Positions 40,261 to 51,115 of a stretch of 64,000 bases of DNA are shown here, piece after piece. A program made the translations under genes and the position numbers. The stretch comes from Drosophila persimilis. Its lineage: Eukaryota > Arthropoda > Insecta > Diptera > Drosophilidae. Where the stretch lies: NCBI RefSeq assembly GCF_003286085.1, contig NW_020825289.1, forward strand, positions 2,418,001-2,482,000. Reading direction: 5' to 3'. Position 1 is the stretch's first letter, and each line of letters opens with the position of its first letter. The notes under the pieces were generated by a model that did no database searches, had not been told where the DNA came from, and was given only the letters and a program-made list of their open reading frames with translations.

Positions 40261-41474
40261 GGTTGGCTGATGGATTTGCGATAACGCGTATCAGAGTCGC
40301 AAAGCAGGTGAGCGGAAATGGAGAAGTGGAAGTTTTGAACGACGAACCGTGGATATGTGGCCTTGGCGGAATTTATCGCGAGTATTTAAATAGTAGAAGT
40401 CGGGCACCGTGGCCGGAATATAAATATAAAATACTACGATCAAATACAAAAAAAATGTCGAACCAAGAGCGACTAATGGATGAGCAATGATATTGATGCA
40501 CAAGGTCCCCCTATATAGAGTCGGTTGCAAACCGAATGTTCAAAACAATATACCCTTGAAAAGCAGGGTAGCGCGTCACTTGGCGTTCCGTTACGGTCAA
40601 GCGCGGCACCGAAAAATATTCTCCCACCAACAACAACGCAAGCAAACGGTGGAGAAGCGAAAGCGAAAGGAAAAATGAAAAGAATGCGTCGCTGCTGTTG
40701 CTTGTATGTGTGTGTGGCTTGGATTAACGACCCCCCCTTTTGACGAGATTTAAACAACGGGTAAAAAAAAAAACGGAGTAACCGTTTTATATACAATACA
40801 ATACAATATATGTATGTATATACAGATGTGCAAGAGTTGTTAGTTGAAAATGCGTGCGCATATGTAAGATGATATGTATGGAGTCGTGTTTTATTTTTAT
40901 TGGCAATATAATGAGTTAAATAAAGATTGGTTGTGATTTGTGATTTGTTATTCTATATTCTTTAAAACAAACGAAAGAACTATAACCCGTTGAGCATGCA
41001 CGGAATGAACAACAAATTAATTGCAAGAATATGTCTTTTTGTTTGTTGCCAGCCGCTTGGATTGCGTTGCTTACACATATGTACATATGTATGTATGTTG
41101 GTGTGCATGTGCAGTTGTCAGCAGCGAAAGCTCAGCTGGTAGCTGGGAGCGGTAGGAATATGATTTACAGACAGCTATATATTAATGTGGGCACTGGATC
41201 GGAGGAGGAACGCAGGAGCTAGCTTGGATCAAATTAAACCTTTGGAGAAATAGGAGGCCACAACCGTTGGCAGAACGAAGTATGGTTTAATTTGGAGCTA
41301 GAGCGAGAAAGGCATATATGTACATATGCCGCGGGAACTCGGACTGGGATGGGAAACTCGCACAAAATCACTGCACTGGTGTTGGGCACAATCGAAGGGT
41401 TGTACTTATCTTACACTTGGAGCGATCCGCCGATGCTGGCTGGGGTGAGCTTCTCCTTATGGGGAAGGCGAAGA
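40261..41474 (-). other. Leader of element C
   Basis: 1.2 kb between primer site and gag ATG, no coding motif. It includes ATGTACATATGTATGTATG-like repeats (41077-41099) and a T-rich segment near 40766-40775. A leader this long leaves room for a splice donor, packaging signal or internal ribosome entry; none is proven. Confidence 0.7.
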
Positions 41475-41491
41475 TCCGGCTCGAAGGACCA
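41475..41491 (-). promoter_or_regulatory. Primer binding site of element C (tRNA-Tyr type)
   Basis: Minus strand TGGTCCTTCGAGCCGGA one base after the 5' LTR. It is complementary to a tRNA 3' end UCCGGCUCGAAGGACCA, which fits eukaryotic tRNA-Tyr as I know it. Confidence 0.8.
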
Positions 41492-41492
41492 A

Positions 41493-41856
41493 TGTTTGTA
41501 GTGGAGCGGATCGAGGATCAATTATCCAACGGCGAGGGGTATGTTCCAGTATAAACTCCTAGCAGTCGTCACAGAAAGGAAAGGCCGATGGGTTTCGTTG
41601 TGTGTATATATATATATTGTTCATGTAGTTATTGGGTATTCGCGCGGTATGTCGACAGGTTGAAGCGGGGGTGAAAACGTAACTGACTCTCTAAACCTTA
41701 TGATCTATACTTTATGCTGCCTTTATGCTGCGGTGAGCGCCGTGTGGATCGTGGATTGTGGATCCGAGCGCCCCTCCGAGCGCGCGAGCGCGAGCCGGGA
41801 CCGAGGCGCGCGGAGCAGGCACAGTGCGCGGAAACTGTCTATTGCTGGCCTGAACA
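41493..41856 (-). repeat. 5' LTR of element C
   Basis: 364 bp, paired with 33378-33740, ending GGCCTGAACA before the ATTAT target duplication (41857-41861). Confidence 0.93.
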
Positions 41857-42204
41857 ATTATTGCTGAGCTTTCTTTCTAAACTATAAAATCGCGCTATAG
41901 CTTGGTGTTTTGAATCTCCTAGATCCTTTTCTTTTTTAAATGGTATTTTAACCACATACCTACCATTCTCATCTCTTCTTGTTGTTTCCAAGAAATGCTC
42001 CTCGCACACATCTTCTTCTACGTCATTCTTTTCACTTTCCAATTCCCAGAACCGCTCTAAGTCCCCAACTTCAATTGTTGTCGCCACAATAAATTTATCA
42101 CGTTTTGATTTGGTGTAACCGGATATAATCCATCCGAATTCTGTATTTTGTCCAAGTAGTCCGTCTATTTTTACTTCTCCGTCTTTTAAAATATGGGTAT
42201 ACAA
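41857..42204 (-). pseudogene. Roo-like Pol: end of protease to RT start
   Basis: THILKDGEVKIDGLLGQ, NTEFGWIISGYTKSK (the FGWIISG block at the end of BEL protease), FWELESEKNDVEEDVCEEHF and ARFYSLERKLSNN, the linker before RT. The text continues at 33377 (KTLKENYVKF) beyond element C. The last few codons listed after NN belong to the element C LTR. Confidence 0.9.
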
Positions 42205-42218
42205 ATCTATCCCAATTA

Positions 42219-42698
42219 TTACATCAACCCTACCCTACTTGGTTTGTTAAAGTTAGGGTCTGCCAACACATAATCTTGCCACTTAGTTTTATTAATATTG
42301 AAAGACTTTAATGGTAAAGCTTTCATTAGTATCGGAAGAATAATTGCTTCAATATTTAGAGGACCTTTATTATAATCACGAGTTTTTACTGATAAAGTAA
42401 CTTTGTACTTTGAAGTGCAAGAGTCTGTAGATGACACTCCACTTACCTCGGTGTTCGCTCTTTTTCGTACTAAGTTTAATATTTGAGCAGCTTCTTCTGA
42501 AATTATGGTACATTGCGACCCACAATCAATGAGAGCTCCAAGGTTTTGATAGCCACCATTCCTTGCCCTTACTTTTATCAGTGCTGTGGCCAAGAACGCT
42601 TGTTCTTTTGTCAAGCAAGTGTTAACATTTTCCCTCTTTTCGTAGGAAATATGGAGCATCGTATAAAATTTCAGAAAAGCATTTCTTATACATATCAT
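42219..42698 (-). pseudogene. Roo-like protease
   Basis: TKEQAFLATALIKVRA then ALIDCGSQCTIISEEA, the retropepsin active-site block with D-C-G, and YVLADPNFNKPSRVG before a frame break at about 42219. It would cut Gag-Pol; the first 30 codons of this open frame are out of phase with Gag and not part of the domain. Confidence 0.85.
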
Positions 42699-44023
42699 GC
42701 CTACAGAATTTTGTGCAAAGGCGCTGTTTTTTAATAAACTGGCCTCTATCTATCGGACTCATTCCCTTAAACTTATAGCAGTGAATTATGGTATGTCCTG
42801 CCATTTTACATAACGGACAATTTTCTTTTATTTTACCATATTGCACTACTTTTTTCAACGGTTTCCACTCTTTATCCTGTGACGTGTAAAGAAAAGTGTA
42901 CCGTTGTTCTAAAAATTCCATTACATCTGGCAATGCTTGGATCTCTTGGATAAAAAGGACAAATTTTTATATGACTTTCATATAATTGTAAGGTATCTTT
43001 GTTGAATTTTTTCAACACAATGTGCGCGAAAATCACATCAACTTCTTCTGTTAAATGTGACTTGAATTTAATTAAATGTATTGACTCATTTATAGAATCA
43101 GAAAACCATTTAATATGTTTCGCTTAATCGTGATCTAGCATTGGTAAGTCTAGTAAACGATTCAGCTGATCCGCAAAAATTTTTCGCTTATTTTCATATC
43201 GCTTGGTCAGCAATTAACAAGCGGCATTATAATTCTCCAGCGGCCCAGTTAAAAGGTGAGCTACCATACTCCGTGCCTCACCCTTTATCGCGATTTTCAA
43301 ATAATTGAATTTTAGAGATGTACTCAGACTAACTGTGTTATGAATTAATTCACAAAATATTTGTGAAAAGCCGTCCCACTCTTTTTTTTCGCCCGAGAAT
43401 GTGGGTACTTCCACTTTCGGAAGATCAGGCAAATCGATATCTTCTTTTTTTACCGTTGCCCCTTTAGTATCCATACTGTTTTCTTCAGCTATGGTTTGCA
43501 TCCTAACTTCTATGTTGCTCAACATGCTTTGAATATCAAATTCCAAATCTCCGATCTGATTGTCGAAGCTGTCGTTTGTTTCATAGCTATGAAACCTCTG
43601 CATGGTTTGCTCTAAATATGTCCTCAGGTTTTCCACTATTCTGATGATTTCCTCAGATACTTTTTCTATGCTATTGTCAATTTTGGGCTCTATGTCTTCC
43701 TTCAAAGTTCAAGTCTCCACTGATTGTAACATTGTTTTTTCTACATTCCCTTTCGTTAATGTCTCATTATTTTTTGACTCTACATACTTTTTATGTATGT
43801 CCTCTATATTTTTAATCATTTTTTCGTACTGCTGTCTCTTATAGTAGTCATGATCGACTACTCCATATGTTAACAGTGCAGAATTATTGCCTGTAACTTT
43901 GTTTTTAAGGTCTCCTAACCTTTGGATTACATCGCTGGTCAAATGACCATCTTCAATCTTTTTAATCTCCCTTGCTATCGCTGCTTGAGCCTCTAATAGC
44001 TTAATTATTTGTTCCGACAACAT
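42622..44023 (-). pseudogene. Roo-like Gag, broken into three frames
   Basis: N-terminal part 43709-44023 (MLSEQIIKLLEAQAAIAREI, coiled-coil-like), an in-frame TGA, then 43214-43705 with DLPDLPKVEVPTFSGEKKEW and the Gag core, a frameshift, then 42622-42933 with the knuckle-like CPLCKMAGHTIIHCYKF and MSPIDRGQFIKKQRLCTKFC. This is the BEL Gag order. A short region 42950-43213 is readable only in a third frame (YENKRKIFADQLNRLLDLP). Confidence 0.85.
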
Positions 44024-44717
44024 CTTAGTTTAATTTTTTTTACTTTTACTTAATTAGGCTTAAAAAAAATTTGAAATATGAGACTTAGCTGATGAATTCT
44101 GTTGTTGTTACTGCTGCCTCTGCTTAAGTCGCTGTCGCTGATCTTCCTGTCGCTGCAGTTATTGTTGCTGGCACAGTGGGCACACACAAACCCATTTATA
44201 TATTTCTTTTTCACAGTCACAGTTATTTGCCACTTTTTTTTTCAATTCTAGCCATTAAGCACTTTCGATATTTCGGATTATTATTTTTTCTCTTTCGATG
44301 TTCCGGCCTCGAAAACGACACCGTTGTGAAAAATTTTTATTTTTCAATTACAATAGATATACATATTTCGTTATCTATTAAAATACAGCCTGCCCAGCTC
44401 CTATTTTTTCAAAATTATTAATTGAAACTTCCGTTTCATTAATTTTTTTTTTTTTTTTTTTTGTATTCTCCAATCACAATAGATATACCCAGTTATCTAT
44501 TAAAAATACAGCCTGTTTAGCTCGTATTTTTCCAAATTATTAATTGAAACTCTCGTTTCATTAATTTATTTTTTACTCTGTTCCTTCCTATCGGAGGGAA
44601 ATCAAAGTTTTTTATTTTGCTACCTTTAGCTGTCAGTGAACTAGACACTTGTTCAGTCTCAAGGAAGCTGGTTTAACTCCGTGCTCTTACCACAGGGGGG
44701 AAACAACGGAGAGTCGG
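44024..44717 (-). other. Leader of roo-like element
   Basis: Non-coding. Contains a 126 bp tandem duplication (44345-44570) and a 20-base T run near 44442-44461. A primer site next to the LTR is not obvious, which suggests loss of some bases at the LTR/leader junction. Confidence 0.6.
44345..44570. repeat. Two-copy tandem repeat, period 126 bp
   Basis: CAATTACAATAGATATAC at 44345 and CAATCACAATAGATATAC at 44471 head two copies that also share CTATTAAAATACAGCCTG and the ATTGAAAC..CGTTTCATTAAT inverted pair (GAAAC / GTTTC). Confidence 0.8.
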
Positions 44718-45103
44718 AAACTAAATTTTATTCTTAAAATCAGAGCCTTATATGTGATTTGACAATGAGGTAGGAGGTACAATTTGGTAGTCTATAATTA
44801 TCGTTAGACCTACGCAGAGGATACACTTTACTGAGGGTGTCTATTTGAGTACATGCTTACATTAGTTTTATTTTAGGACCGCATTTGTTAAGTGTTTTCT
44901 CCACTTGTGTTTTGTTGTCGTATTAATGGGTTACAGATCTCTGTTTACACCAGTGCAGTCATAACTTGTCTACTTTATGTGATTTCTTTAGAGATCGGTG
45001 TTGTTACATGAGTGAATGTGTACAATAATCTATTTATGTTTAAACATTCTGCAAGGGGCCGAAAGTGGCATTGTACTGACGATCATATGTTCATGTTTGA
45101 ACA
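44718..45103 (-). repeat. 5' LTR of roo-like element
   Basis: Starts TGTTCAAACATGAAC at 45103 on the minus strand, directly after Helentron helicase text (ATGCAAAG). It matches the 3' LTRs in the array. Confidence 0.8.
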
Positions 45104-46231
45104 CTTTGCATATTGGATGAAGTGTGGACGACCACTTTGCTGTATGTTGCTCCCTGACTCTTATGAATAGTTATAGCTTCAGCAGCTACAATCGGAAACT
45201 GTTTTCGGTCAATAGTAACTTGTTCGTTTTGATGGTATTGAAAACTTTTTGTAGTTTTCTGAACTGGGGTCCAAGAAGATTCGTTACTATGGCTGCGCTT
45301 TGACCGTGCGTTAACTCCTACGCTTTCCTCGAGAAAATGTATCCAAAGAAGTTCGGGAGTATTGGATGAGCTGAGATCTATCTGCATTAAAACACCAGTG
45401 GCTCCGTTAACAAGACCATCTGATGTATTTACATTGACTGTCATCATATATTTAGCCGTGGTTTTGAGAACCAATGAAGTGCACAAGCCTTGTGTATTCG
45501 AAGTTTTGTAACTCTTAACAGAGTCCAGATATTTTGTTTTGATGTCTGGGTTAAGATGCTCGGCTTTGATGGAGTGTAAAGCTATTGAAGTATATTCTGC
45601 AGTCATAATCGATGATAGCTTCTCCTTATTGTACTCATCTGTCTCGCTATTGCTATAAAATAAGTGGATCGCATCTCTTGGTGCTTCACTGCCGTGAACT
45701 ATTCGGTCCCTAAGCAATTGAATATCTTCTGACGTCATTACGGCCGATGCCATGTTATTTAGTGCGGTTGCAAAAGGTTGGTCATCTCGCTGTCGCATTA
45801 TCTCTGTAAGTTCGAAAAACTTGAAGCCATCCCAGAGACTAGAGCCAACTATCGCACTGTATGGATTATGCGCTCCTGATGAGGATTTGAATATCCAACG
45901 ATCACCTACTGGACATAACTGCCTTAGATCGCCAAGCACGATAACAGAAATGCAACCGAAGGGACTCTCAGGCCTTGAAAATATTTGTTTTAGACGCATA
46001 TCCAAATATGAAAACATTTTTTCACCGACCATAGAAATTTAGTCAATTATAAGAATTTTAAGATCAATAAATCTTGAACGCAAGGTATTTAACAAATCTA
46101 GACCCAATTGTTTAAAAGCATGGTTGGATTGATTGAGAAGTAAAGAAATCATTGAGTGAAGTGTGGCACCTCCAATACCAAATGCAGCTTTTCCTGTGGG
46201 AGCACACAGCAGAACTTTAACAGTTTCTGGG
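45104..46231 (-). pseudogene. Helentron helicase domain (Pif1-like), truncated by roo-like insertion
   Basis: Minus strand from about 46210: KVLLCAPTGKAAFGIGG (motif Ia), LIID-stop-ISMVG (the DE of Walker B is D then TAA at about 46038), VIVLGDLRQLCPVGD (motif III), then the C-terminal AITIHKSQGATYSKVVVHTS (motif V). Motif VI lies on the other side of the roo-like element, at 22225 and in the array copies. The helicase would unwind DNA during rolling-circle transposition. The Walker A box expected before motif Ia is not found; sequence is missing at about 46232. Confidence 0.88.
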
Positions 46232-47270
46232 TTAGATCCTGGTCTGGGAACTTATTTCTGGAATCGCTGGAGCCCAAAACTCCTCAGCTATTGCCTCATC
46301 AACTACCTCTTCACCTTCCTCCCTATTCTCTTCGGCTTCCATGGCCCTCCTAAGCGCGTCTTCCAAATCTCCTAATGCATTGAATTTTTGGAAATTTGAA
46401 TTTACCATATCTTGATTATTATTATAAAGATCCTCGCAATTTACGCTCACTAAATCTTTCTCTTCATCTCTCCACGGATAAAACAGCATAGCTAATGCTC
46501 TAAAATATTTTGACCTATCTGTATTTATATTACACCTCACATATTTTAAAATGGACGGCTTAGTTCTTTCCCTAATGAAACCACTATTATCGCGGAGAGG
46601 GATAAAAACTTCTACTTGTGCCTCATTTTCTTTGTCCTCTTCATCATCTCTATTTTGGATAGTTCTTTTCCCGCTTTTAGAAAATTCATAATTTGCTGCA
46701 AAATCGGCTAGACACATACCGCTCCAGCAATCCTTTGACGAATATGTCAGTGGACTCCTGATGCATATTTTGTAGGATGCTTGTGGATTTGAGCATTCGA
46801 ACTCGTTGCTCTGGAGGGAAAGTATTTACTTGAACACATTTGTTGCTGGTTCCGGACAACGGAATGCCTAGACAACAATATACTGCTTCCTGAGCAGATA
46901 TCTCAGTGCCAGAAATAAATTTGTGACCAATATGCTGTAGCTTTTGTCTTATCGTGAAATTGCCCCCTTGAACTTCTTTTGCCGCCTCGGGCATAAGCTT
47001 TGAAATACCCCGTTGGGTTTTATTTATATAATTTATTATATAGCTACAGCATGCATAAGAGTCCAAAATGTATTGGATATCCATATTGGCCCTTTGCATT
47101 GAAATGATGTGTTTATTATAAGCATTAACGCAAATTTCAGCAAATGACCTTTTTAGAAAAATGTGTGGTTTCTTTAAACCAGAAGAAATTGCATATTTGT
47201 AGTCCTCGTAATTGAGGCTCACTTGTTCGTGCGAAAGAAAGTTCTCAAATATGCTCAAGTGATCAATCAT
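46232..47270 (-). pseudogene. Helentron Rep-helicase middle region with catalytic tyrosines
   Basis: Two overlapping frames. 46686-47270: LKKPHIFLKRSFAEICVNAY, YILDSYACCSYIINYINKTQ with the two Tyr of the Rep active site (YIINYINK), then EISAQEAVYCCLGIPL, a hallmark of Helitron-like Rep-helicase. 46232-46717: ADFAANYEFS, VEVFIPLRDNSGF, KPSILKYVRCN and FRALAMLFYPWRDEEKDLV. A one-base slip separates them near 46700. The end is joined abruptly to motif Ia. Confidence 0.88.
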
Positions 47271-47321
47271 ATCAGAGGATTGATCAGAATTCAGTAGGTC
47301 TTGAATTTTCTTAAAATTTCC

Positions 47322-47855
47322 TTAGTTAAAATCAAGTTTTGGAGTTTCCTCCGGCAGTGGACTCAATATCTCCGTTTGGGGCATTGGAGGGTATGGAATA
47401 CCGAATCTACAAACTTTTTTTCCACTTTTATTGGCTTTTTTAAGACATGACATGTCCTTATGCCAATGCTTTTGGTATTCAACATACGGAGCTATTTCAG
47501 AGTCTGTAACATCTACTGTAATATGTTTTTTAATGAAGGCTATAACTGTTGAAATTGACTCTGTACTGGTTAAGTACACTGCTGGGGCATCTTTCAGCCA
47601 AAACATGCCGTGAATATGGGGGGAACCTCTTTGTTGGAATTCAACACGCCAATAATATTTGATGACGAAGTTTTCCCCGAAAATGCCCTCCCGATTCCTC
47701 ATAACTTTTAAAATCTCGCGATACCTATAATCGAAATACCTAGCACAAGTAACTGGATCTGCCCTGATAAGACGCTCCTTTTCGGTGTAGGGTAGATTCA
47801 TTGCTTCTTCTTCGCTAATGATCTCCCTATCTACGTTTTTTTTTGAGCAAAACAA
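47322..47855 (-). pseudogene. Helentron Rep domain with HUH motif
   Basis: ADPVTCARYFDYRYREILKV, then YYWRVEFQQRGSPHIHGMFW with the HUH pair (HIH), then HWHKDMSCLKK and VCRFGIPYPPM. This is the metal-binding half of the Rep nuclease that nicks and joins DNA. It connects with 47827-49950 by a frame slip in an A-rich stretch near 47836-47845, and stops at 47322. Confidence 0.92.
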
Positions 47856-50313
47856 GCAACTCTGGCCCCCGCGTTTCAGCAGCAGACAGAGTAATGAAAA
47901 AAGTCGGCAGGCCGAACTGACGAATCATGGCCATAACCTTCTTCTTTTCGTCCTCCCAGTGAGCCGGAGACGATCGAAGAAGAACCCTATATCCCTCATC
48001 GTGGTTAATAAGCCCCCCTATGAAATTCTCATTAAGAGCGTTAGCTGCCGTTACTGCACTGGAAGTGCTCCGCTTACGTAAGCAGATTGAAATATTATTT
48101 CGAATCTTAATGAGTTCTAACTTCTTATAATTGAAGAATAGTTTGTCAGTTCTACAACCTCTCCTATCTACATTTCGAAGCTCTGATCTAACAATGGTTG
48201 TAAAACTTTGCGAAGATTGTCTTTTGACGCCTGCATAAATTGTGGGAAAGGATAACTCTTCCGAGTCAATGTCTAGAATCATGTCGAGAGGTCGTTGGCC
48301 TTGACCTGGTGCGATTTTGATAATCCTATCATCAAATGGTATGTTGTTTTCAAGCAGAGTTTCCTGACCTCCAGGGTTGAGCTCTTCGGCTTCTACTTCC
48401 TCGTCGGGATGGGCCGGCTCCGTATCTACATTCCTATCTCTATTCTGCATACTTTCTAAAAAGGCTGCGTCTGCTTGAGATGCTACGAAAGGAACAATAT
48501 CGGATGTGAAACCAGAGATCCATTGCTCGTTAACTACAACATTATGCTTTTTATAAAAATCTGTGGTAACTAAATAACGAAGTGCTTCAAAAATTTTGGA
48601 AGGTCTAATGGTTTCAGCCATGAAAGCATGAAGATACTCTTTTCTGCGTTTGAGGTGGAGCTGAATTACCTGGGCTTCATGGAAAGCTCGTGGAAGCTCC
48701 TTCACGATATCGCTTACCGAAATAGGGACGTTTACCACTGCCCCTTTAATGGCATTTTGACCTCGCCCCCCAGGCAATATAGGCTTAATTATCATAAATG
48801 GAAGTCGAGGAGAAATCAGTCGTTCCTCTAATGGAGTAAGCCCCTTTAAGCAGTCGGGCAGCATGGGGAAATCTAATTCATTGAAGAAAAGCTTAGGCTT
48901 TATACGCTTCTTAATGTTGCTATGACATGTTCTGCAGAATTTTAATGTTGGACAATCAGAAGGGAATTCTAAAAGGCTTTCAAGACCGAAAATTTCACCA
49001 CTAAACTCGCAATCACTTTCTAAAAGGACGCGAGGAATCTTACAAATTTGTTTGGGGAACCTCAGGCCTTTGCAAGAAAGGCAAACCTGATCAGGACCCA
49101 CCTTTACATTCCTGTTATAAACTACTTTCAGAGCTTCTAGGCCACTAAGCCTGATTCTGGGTTCTATCTGAGCCCTATCTTCCTGGGAGATATTTGCTCG
49201 TTCCTGCTGCATTCGGGAGGCGTTTCTTAAATTTTGCTCAACTCTATTGCTGCTATCGCTCCTATATTGGCTAACTCTTTGACTAGCCGTTCTGGCAACG
49301 TCAATTTCTAACTGACGTGCTGCGGCACGAGCAGCTTGGCGTGCCAGAGTGTCTCGCGCTCGCGAGATTCGCCTACGATCTACTAAGGTCCTTTCTTGTA
49401 CCCTGCGAACTCTATCCTGCTCTCTTTCTAACATACGTCTCCTTTCATTATTTAAACGTATGCGTTGTCGCCTCTCTGTATTCCGTTCTTTCTCTCTTGT
49501 CCTATAGTCCAAGTCCTGTCGACGTCTGGACCGACGCACAGTATCGGCCACTTGCTCCTCGTGTCTAATCTGTGCGTCTGTTCTTCTAACTATATGTTCT
49601 ACAGTGTTCTGTTCCTGCTCTCTTGTCCTATAGTCCAAGTCCTGTCTACGTCTGGACCGACGCACAGTATTGGCCACTTGCTCCTCATGTCTAATCTGTA
49701 CGTCTGTTCGCCTAACTATATGTTCTCCTGTATTGTGTTCTTGCTCACGCGCCCTATAGCCCGAGTCCTGTCTTCGTCTAGACCGACGCACAGTATCGGC
49801 CACTTGCTCCTGACGTCTAATGCTAGAGTCCGTTCGTCTCAGTACATGTTCTGCGGTATTTTGTGCCTGCTCTGTAGCCCTATACCTTTGGCTCCTTCTG
49901 CGTTTGAACCGACGCTCAGTGTTGACCACTTGCCCCTGTCGTGTTCTCAATTCTACTCATTCTTCTATATTCTCTACATGTTGGTTCCGTAAACGTACGG
50001 ACTGACGCACGGACACTTGTCGTTTATTCTGTTCATTTATGCCATCACTATTGCCTACAGTATTCTCTACCTGTTCACCAGGGATGACTGCCTGCTCTTC
50101 CTGACCTACACCGGAAACCTGCCAAGCAGTCTCTTGATTTGGTCCCTCCATCTCTAGCTCTTGGTTTCTAACTGGTTCAACGAACTCAGGGTCTGCATCT
50201 ATTACATTTTCAACAATTTCTAAATTTTCTGAATTTCTATCTCTATTAGATCTGTATCTTAATTTGCGTCTCTGAGACAGCTGCAAAGCAGATATCTTAT
50301 TCTTACGAGGCAT
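47827..50313 (-). pseudogene. Helentron RepHel N-terminal region with 42-residue repeats
   Basis: Starts MPRKNKISALQLSQRRKLRY at 50313 and is open except for one in-frame TGA at about 49954. Residues about 120-260 consist of a basic repeat of 42 residues (RRTDAQIRHEEQVADTVRRS, RRRQDLDYRTREQEQN), about four copies. A long basic helical segment follows, then CLSCKGLRFPKQIC and CRTCHSNIKKRI (zinc-finger-like) and the Helitron N-domain (FHEAQVIQLHLKRRKEYLHAF, DEGYRVLLRSSPAHWEDEKK, PTFFITLSAAETR). The first Met matches the usual basic start; the gene's promoter side is at 50314-50505. Confidence 0.88.
49500..49930 (-). repeat. 126 bp coding tandem repeat in the Helentron gene
   Basis: The CCTATAG(T/C)CC(A/G)AGTCCTGTC-type block begins at 49501, 49627, 49753 and (diverged) about 49879, spacing 126 bp each. 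It keeps the reading frame (42 codons). A faint further copy may lie at 49975-50025. Confidence 0.9.
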
Positions 50314-50505
50314 GATAAAATGTATGTAAAATATAATTAAATAAAAAAAATAAGAAAAACTATATAGTAAATATATAATATATATATGTATATAATAATA
50401 ATAATAATTAAATATAATATAACAATATATTATATTATATTATATTATTCAATATAATTAATGATATTAAATAATAATATTATAAAACTATAATTATATA
50501 TATAT
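50314..50505. other. AT-rich Helentron leader, target of the gypsy-type insertion
   Basis: Nearly pure A/T with TATATATA runs. The gypsy LTR starts within ATATATATAT, in keeping with the TATA target preference of 297/17.6-like elements. The 5' end of the Helentron is not seen. Confidence 0.55.
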
Positions 50506-51098
50506 AGTGACATATCCATAATCCCCCACATCCCATACACATTATGTTTATGTACAATTCATCCACCCCATCCACACAAGTAACAGGACCCCACTCAAGA
50601 ATCAATAACTGTTTCTTCCCATACTCCAAGCTAAGTCCCCCCATAATATAAACAATGGACCCCATTGTTTCATCAACATTAGAATCACGCCACTCTCGAG
50701 AAATCGATTCTTTAGAATCACGCCACTCATGAGGACCAATCAAAGCTAGACATAAAACCAAGGAGTATCACATTCCTAGCTCCGTCATGTAATGCAACAC
50801 CGATCGCCAGCAGTGGATGCCTTTCATCAAAGCCGACGCATCCCCAAATATCGATCCAGGCACGTACGCCACCGACACGAAGATGCAGCCGAGGAAAGCA
50901 ACGCCCGAAGCCAGAGTCGGGAGTTCCAAGAGAAGTGCTCATGGAAACTAGCCAGCAGCAGAGAGATCAGTTCCGTTTGAGACAAGCAGACCCAAAGTCA
51001 AGTCGGGGAATTCATTTAAATCTTGTGACATAAAGATATTTAAGTTTTAAAATAAAAGTCTTTTTTAAAAACTTAAAATAGAGTTGCGGATATTTAAC
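50506..51098 (+). repeat. 5' LTR of a 297/17.6-like gypsy element
   Basis: Starts AGTGACATATCC, the AGTGAC-type start of this group, and ends before TGGCGCAGTCGG. AATAAAAGTC near 51050 could be the polyadenylation signal. The partner 3' LTR is not in the window. Confidence 0.8.
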
Positions 51099-51115
51099 TG
51101 GCGCAGTCGGTAGGA
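51099..51115 (+). promoter_or_regulatory. Primer binding site of the gypsy-type element
   Basis: TGGCGCAGTCGGTAGGA, the tRNA-Ser-type primer site known in the 297/17.6 group, abutting the LTR. Confidence 0.85.

Larger units (their letters stand above)
33378..41856 (-). mobile_element. BEL/Pao family C element, intact, with an extra ORF downstream of pol
   Basis: 8479 bp, flanked by ATTAT (33373-33377 and 41857-41861). LTRs of 363 and 364 bp differ at about four positions (one G-run indel near 33421/41539, G/A near 33588, A/G near 33671, C/A near 33700), so it is young. Minus-strand order: 5' LTR, tRNA-Tyr-type primer site, 1.2 kb leader, 1813-residue gag-pol, 87 nt gap, 315-residue ORF2, polypurine tract, 3' LTR. 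Both frames are unbroken. Nothing visible prevents activity. The downstream ORF is the unusual part. Confidence 0.95.
22286..45103 (-). mobile_element. Roo-like BEL/Pao element, inserted in a Helentron and itself split by three insertions
   Basis: Minus-strand order: 5' LTR 44718-45103, leader, gag 42622-44023, protease 42219-42698, RT start 41857-42204, [element C], RT 32994-33377, [I-like LINE], RT 26282-26372, [solo LTR], RT/RNase H/integrase 23482-25910, env remnant, 3' LTR 22286-22671. Coding text rejoins in sense at each break and each insertion has a target duplication. It is flanked by helicase text (VVVHTSSNMQ) on one side and helicase motif VI plus endonuclease on the other, so it sits inside the Helentron gene. 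The name roo-like rests on the LTR start and the env; exact family is not proven. Confidence 0.85.

Noticed and set aside
45091-46032. Pif1-type helicase frame considered as a host gene.
   Set aside because: Its neighbours (HUH Rep domain, YIINYINK, fused endonuclease) and frame breaks make it a Helentron remnant.
47322-47613. Possible loss of Rep catalytic tyrosines (AFIKKHITV after the HUH motif).
   Set aside because: The real tyrosine motif is further on, YIINYINK in 46686-47270, and both Tyr are present.
49500-49930. Regularly spaced direct repeats considered as a CRISPR-like array.
   Set aside because: The 126 bp units are contiguous, in frame and protein coding within a eukaryotic Helentron.
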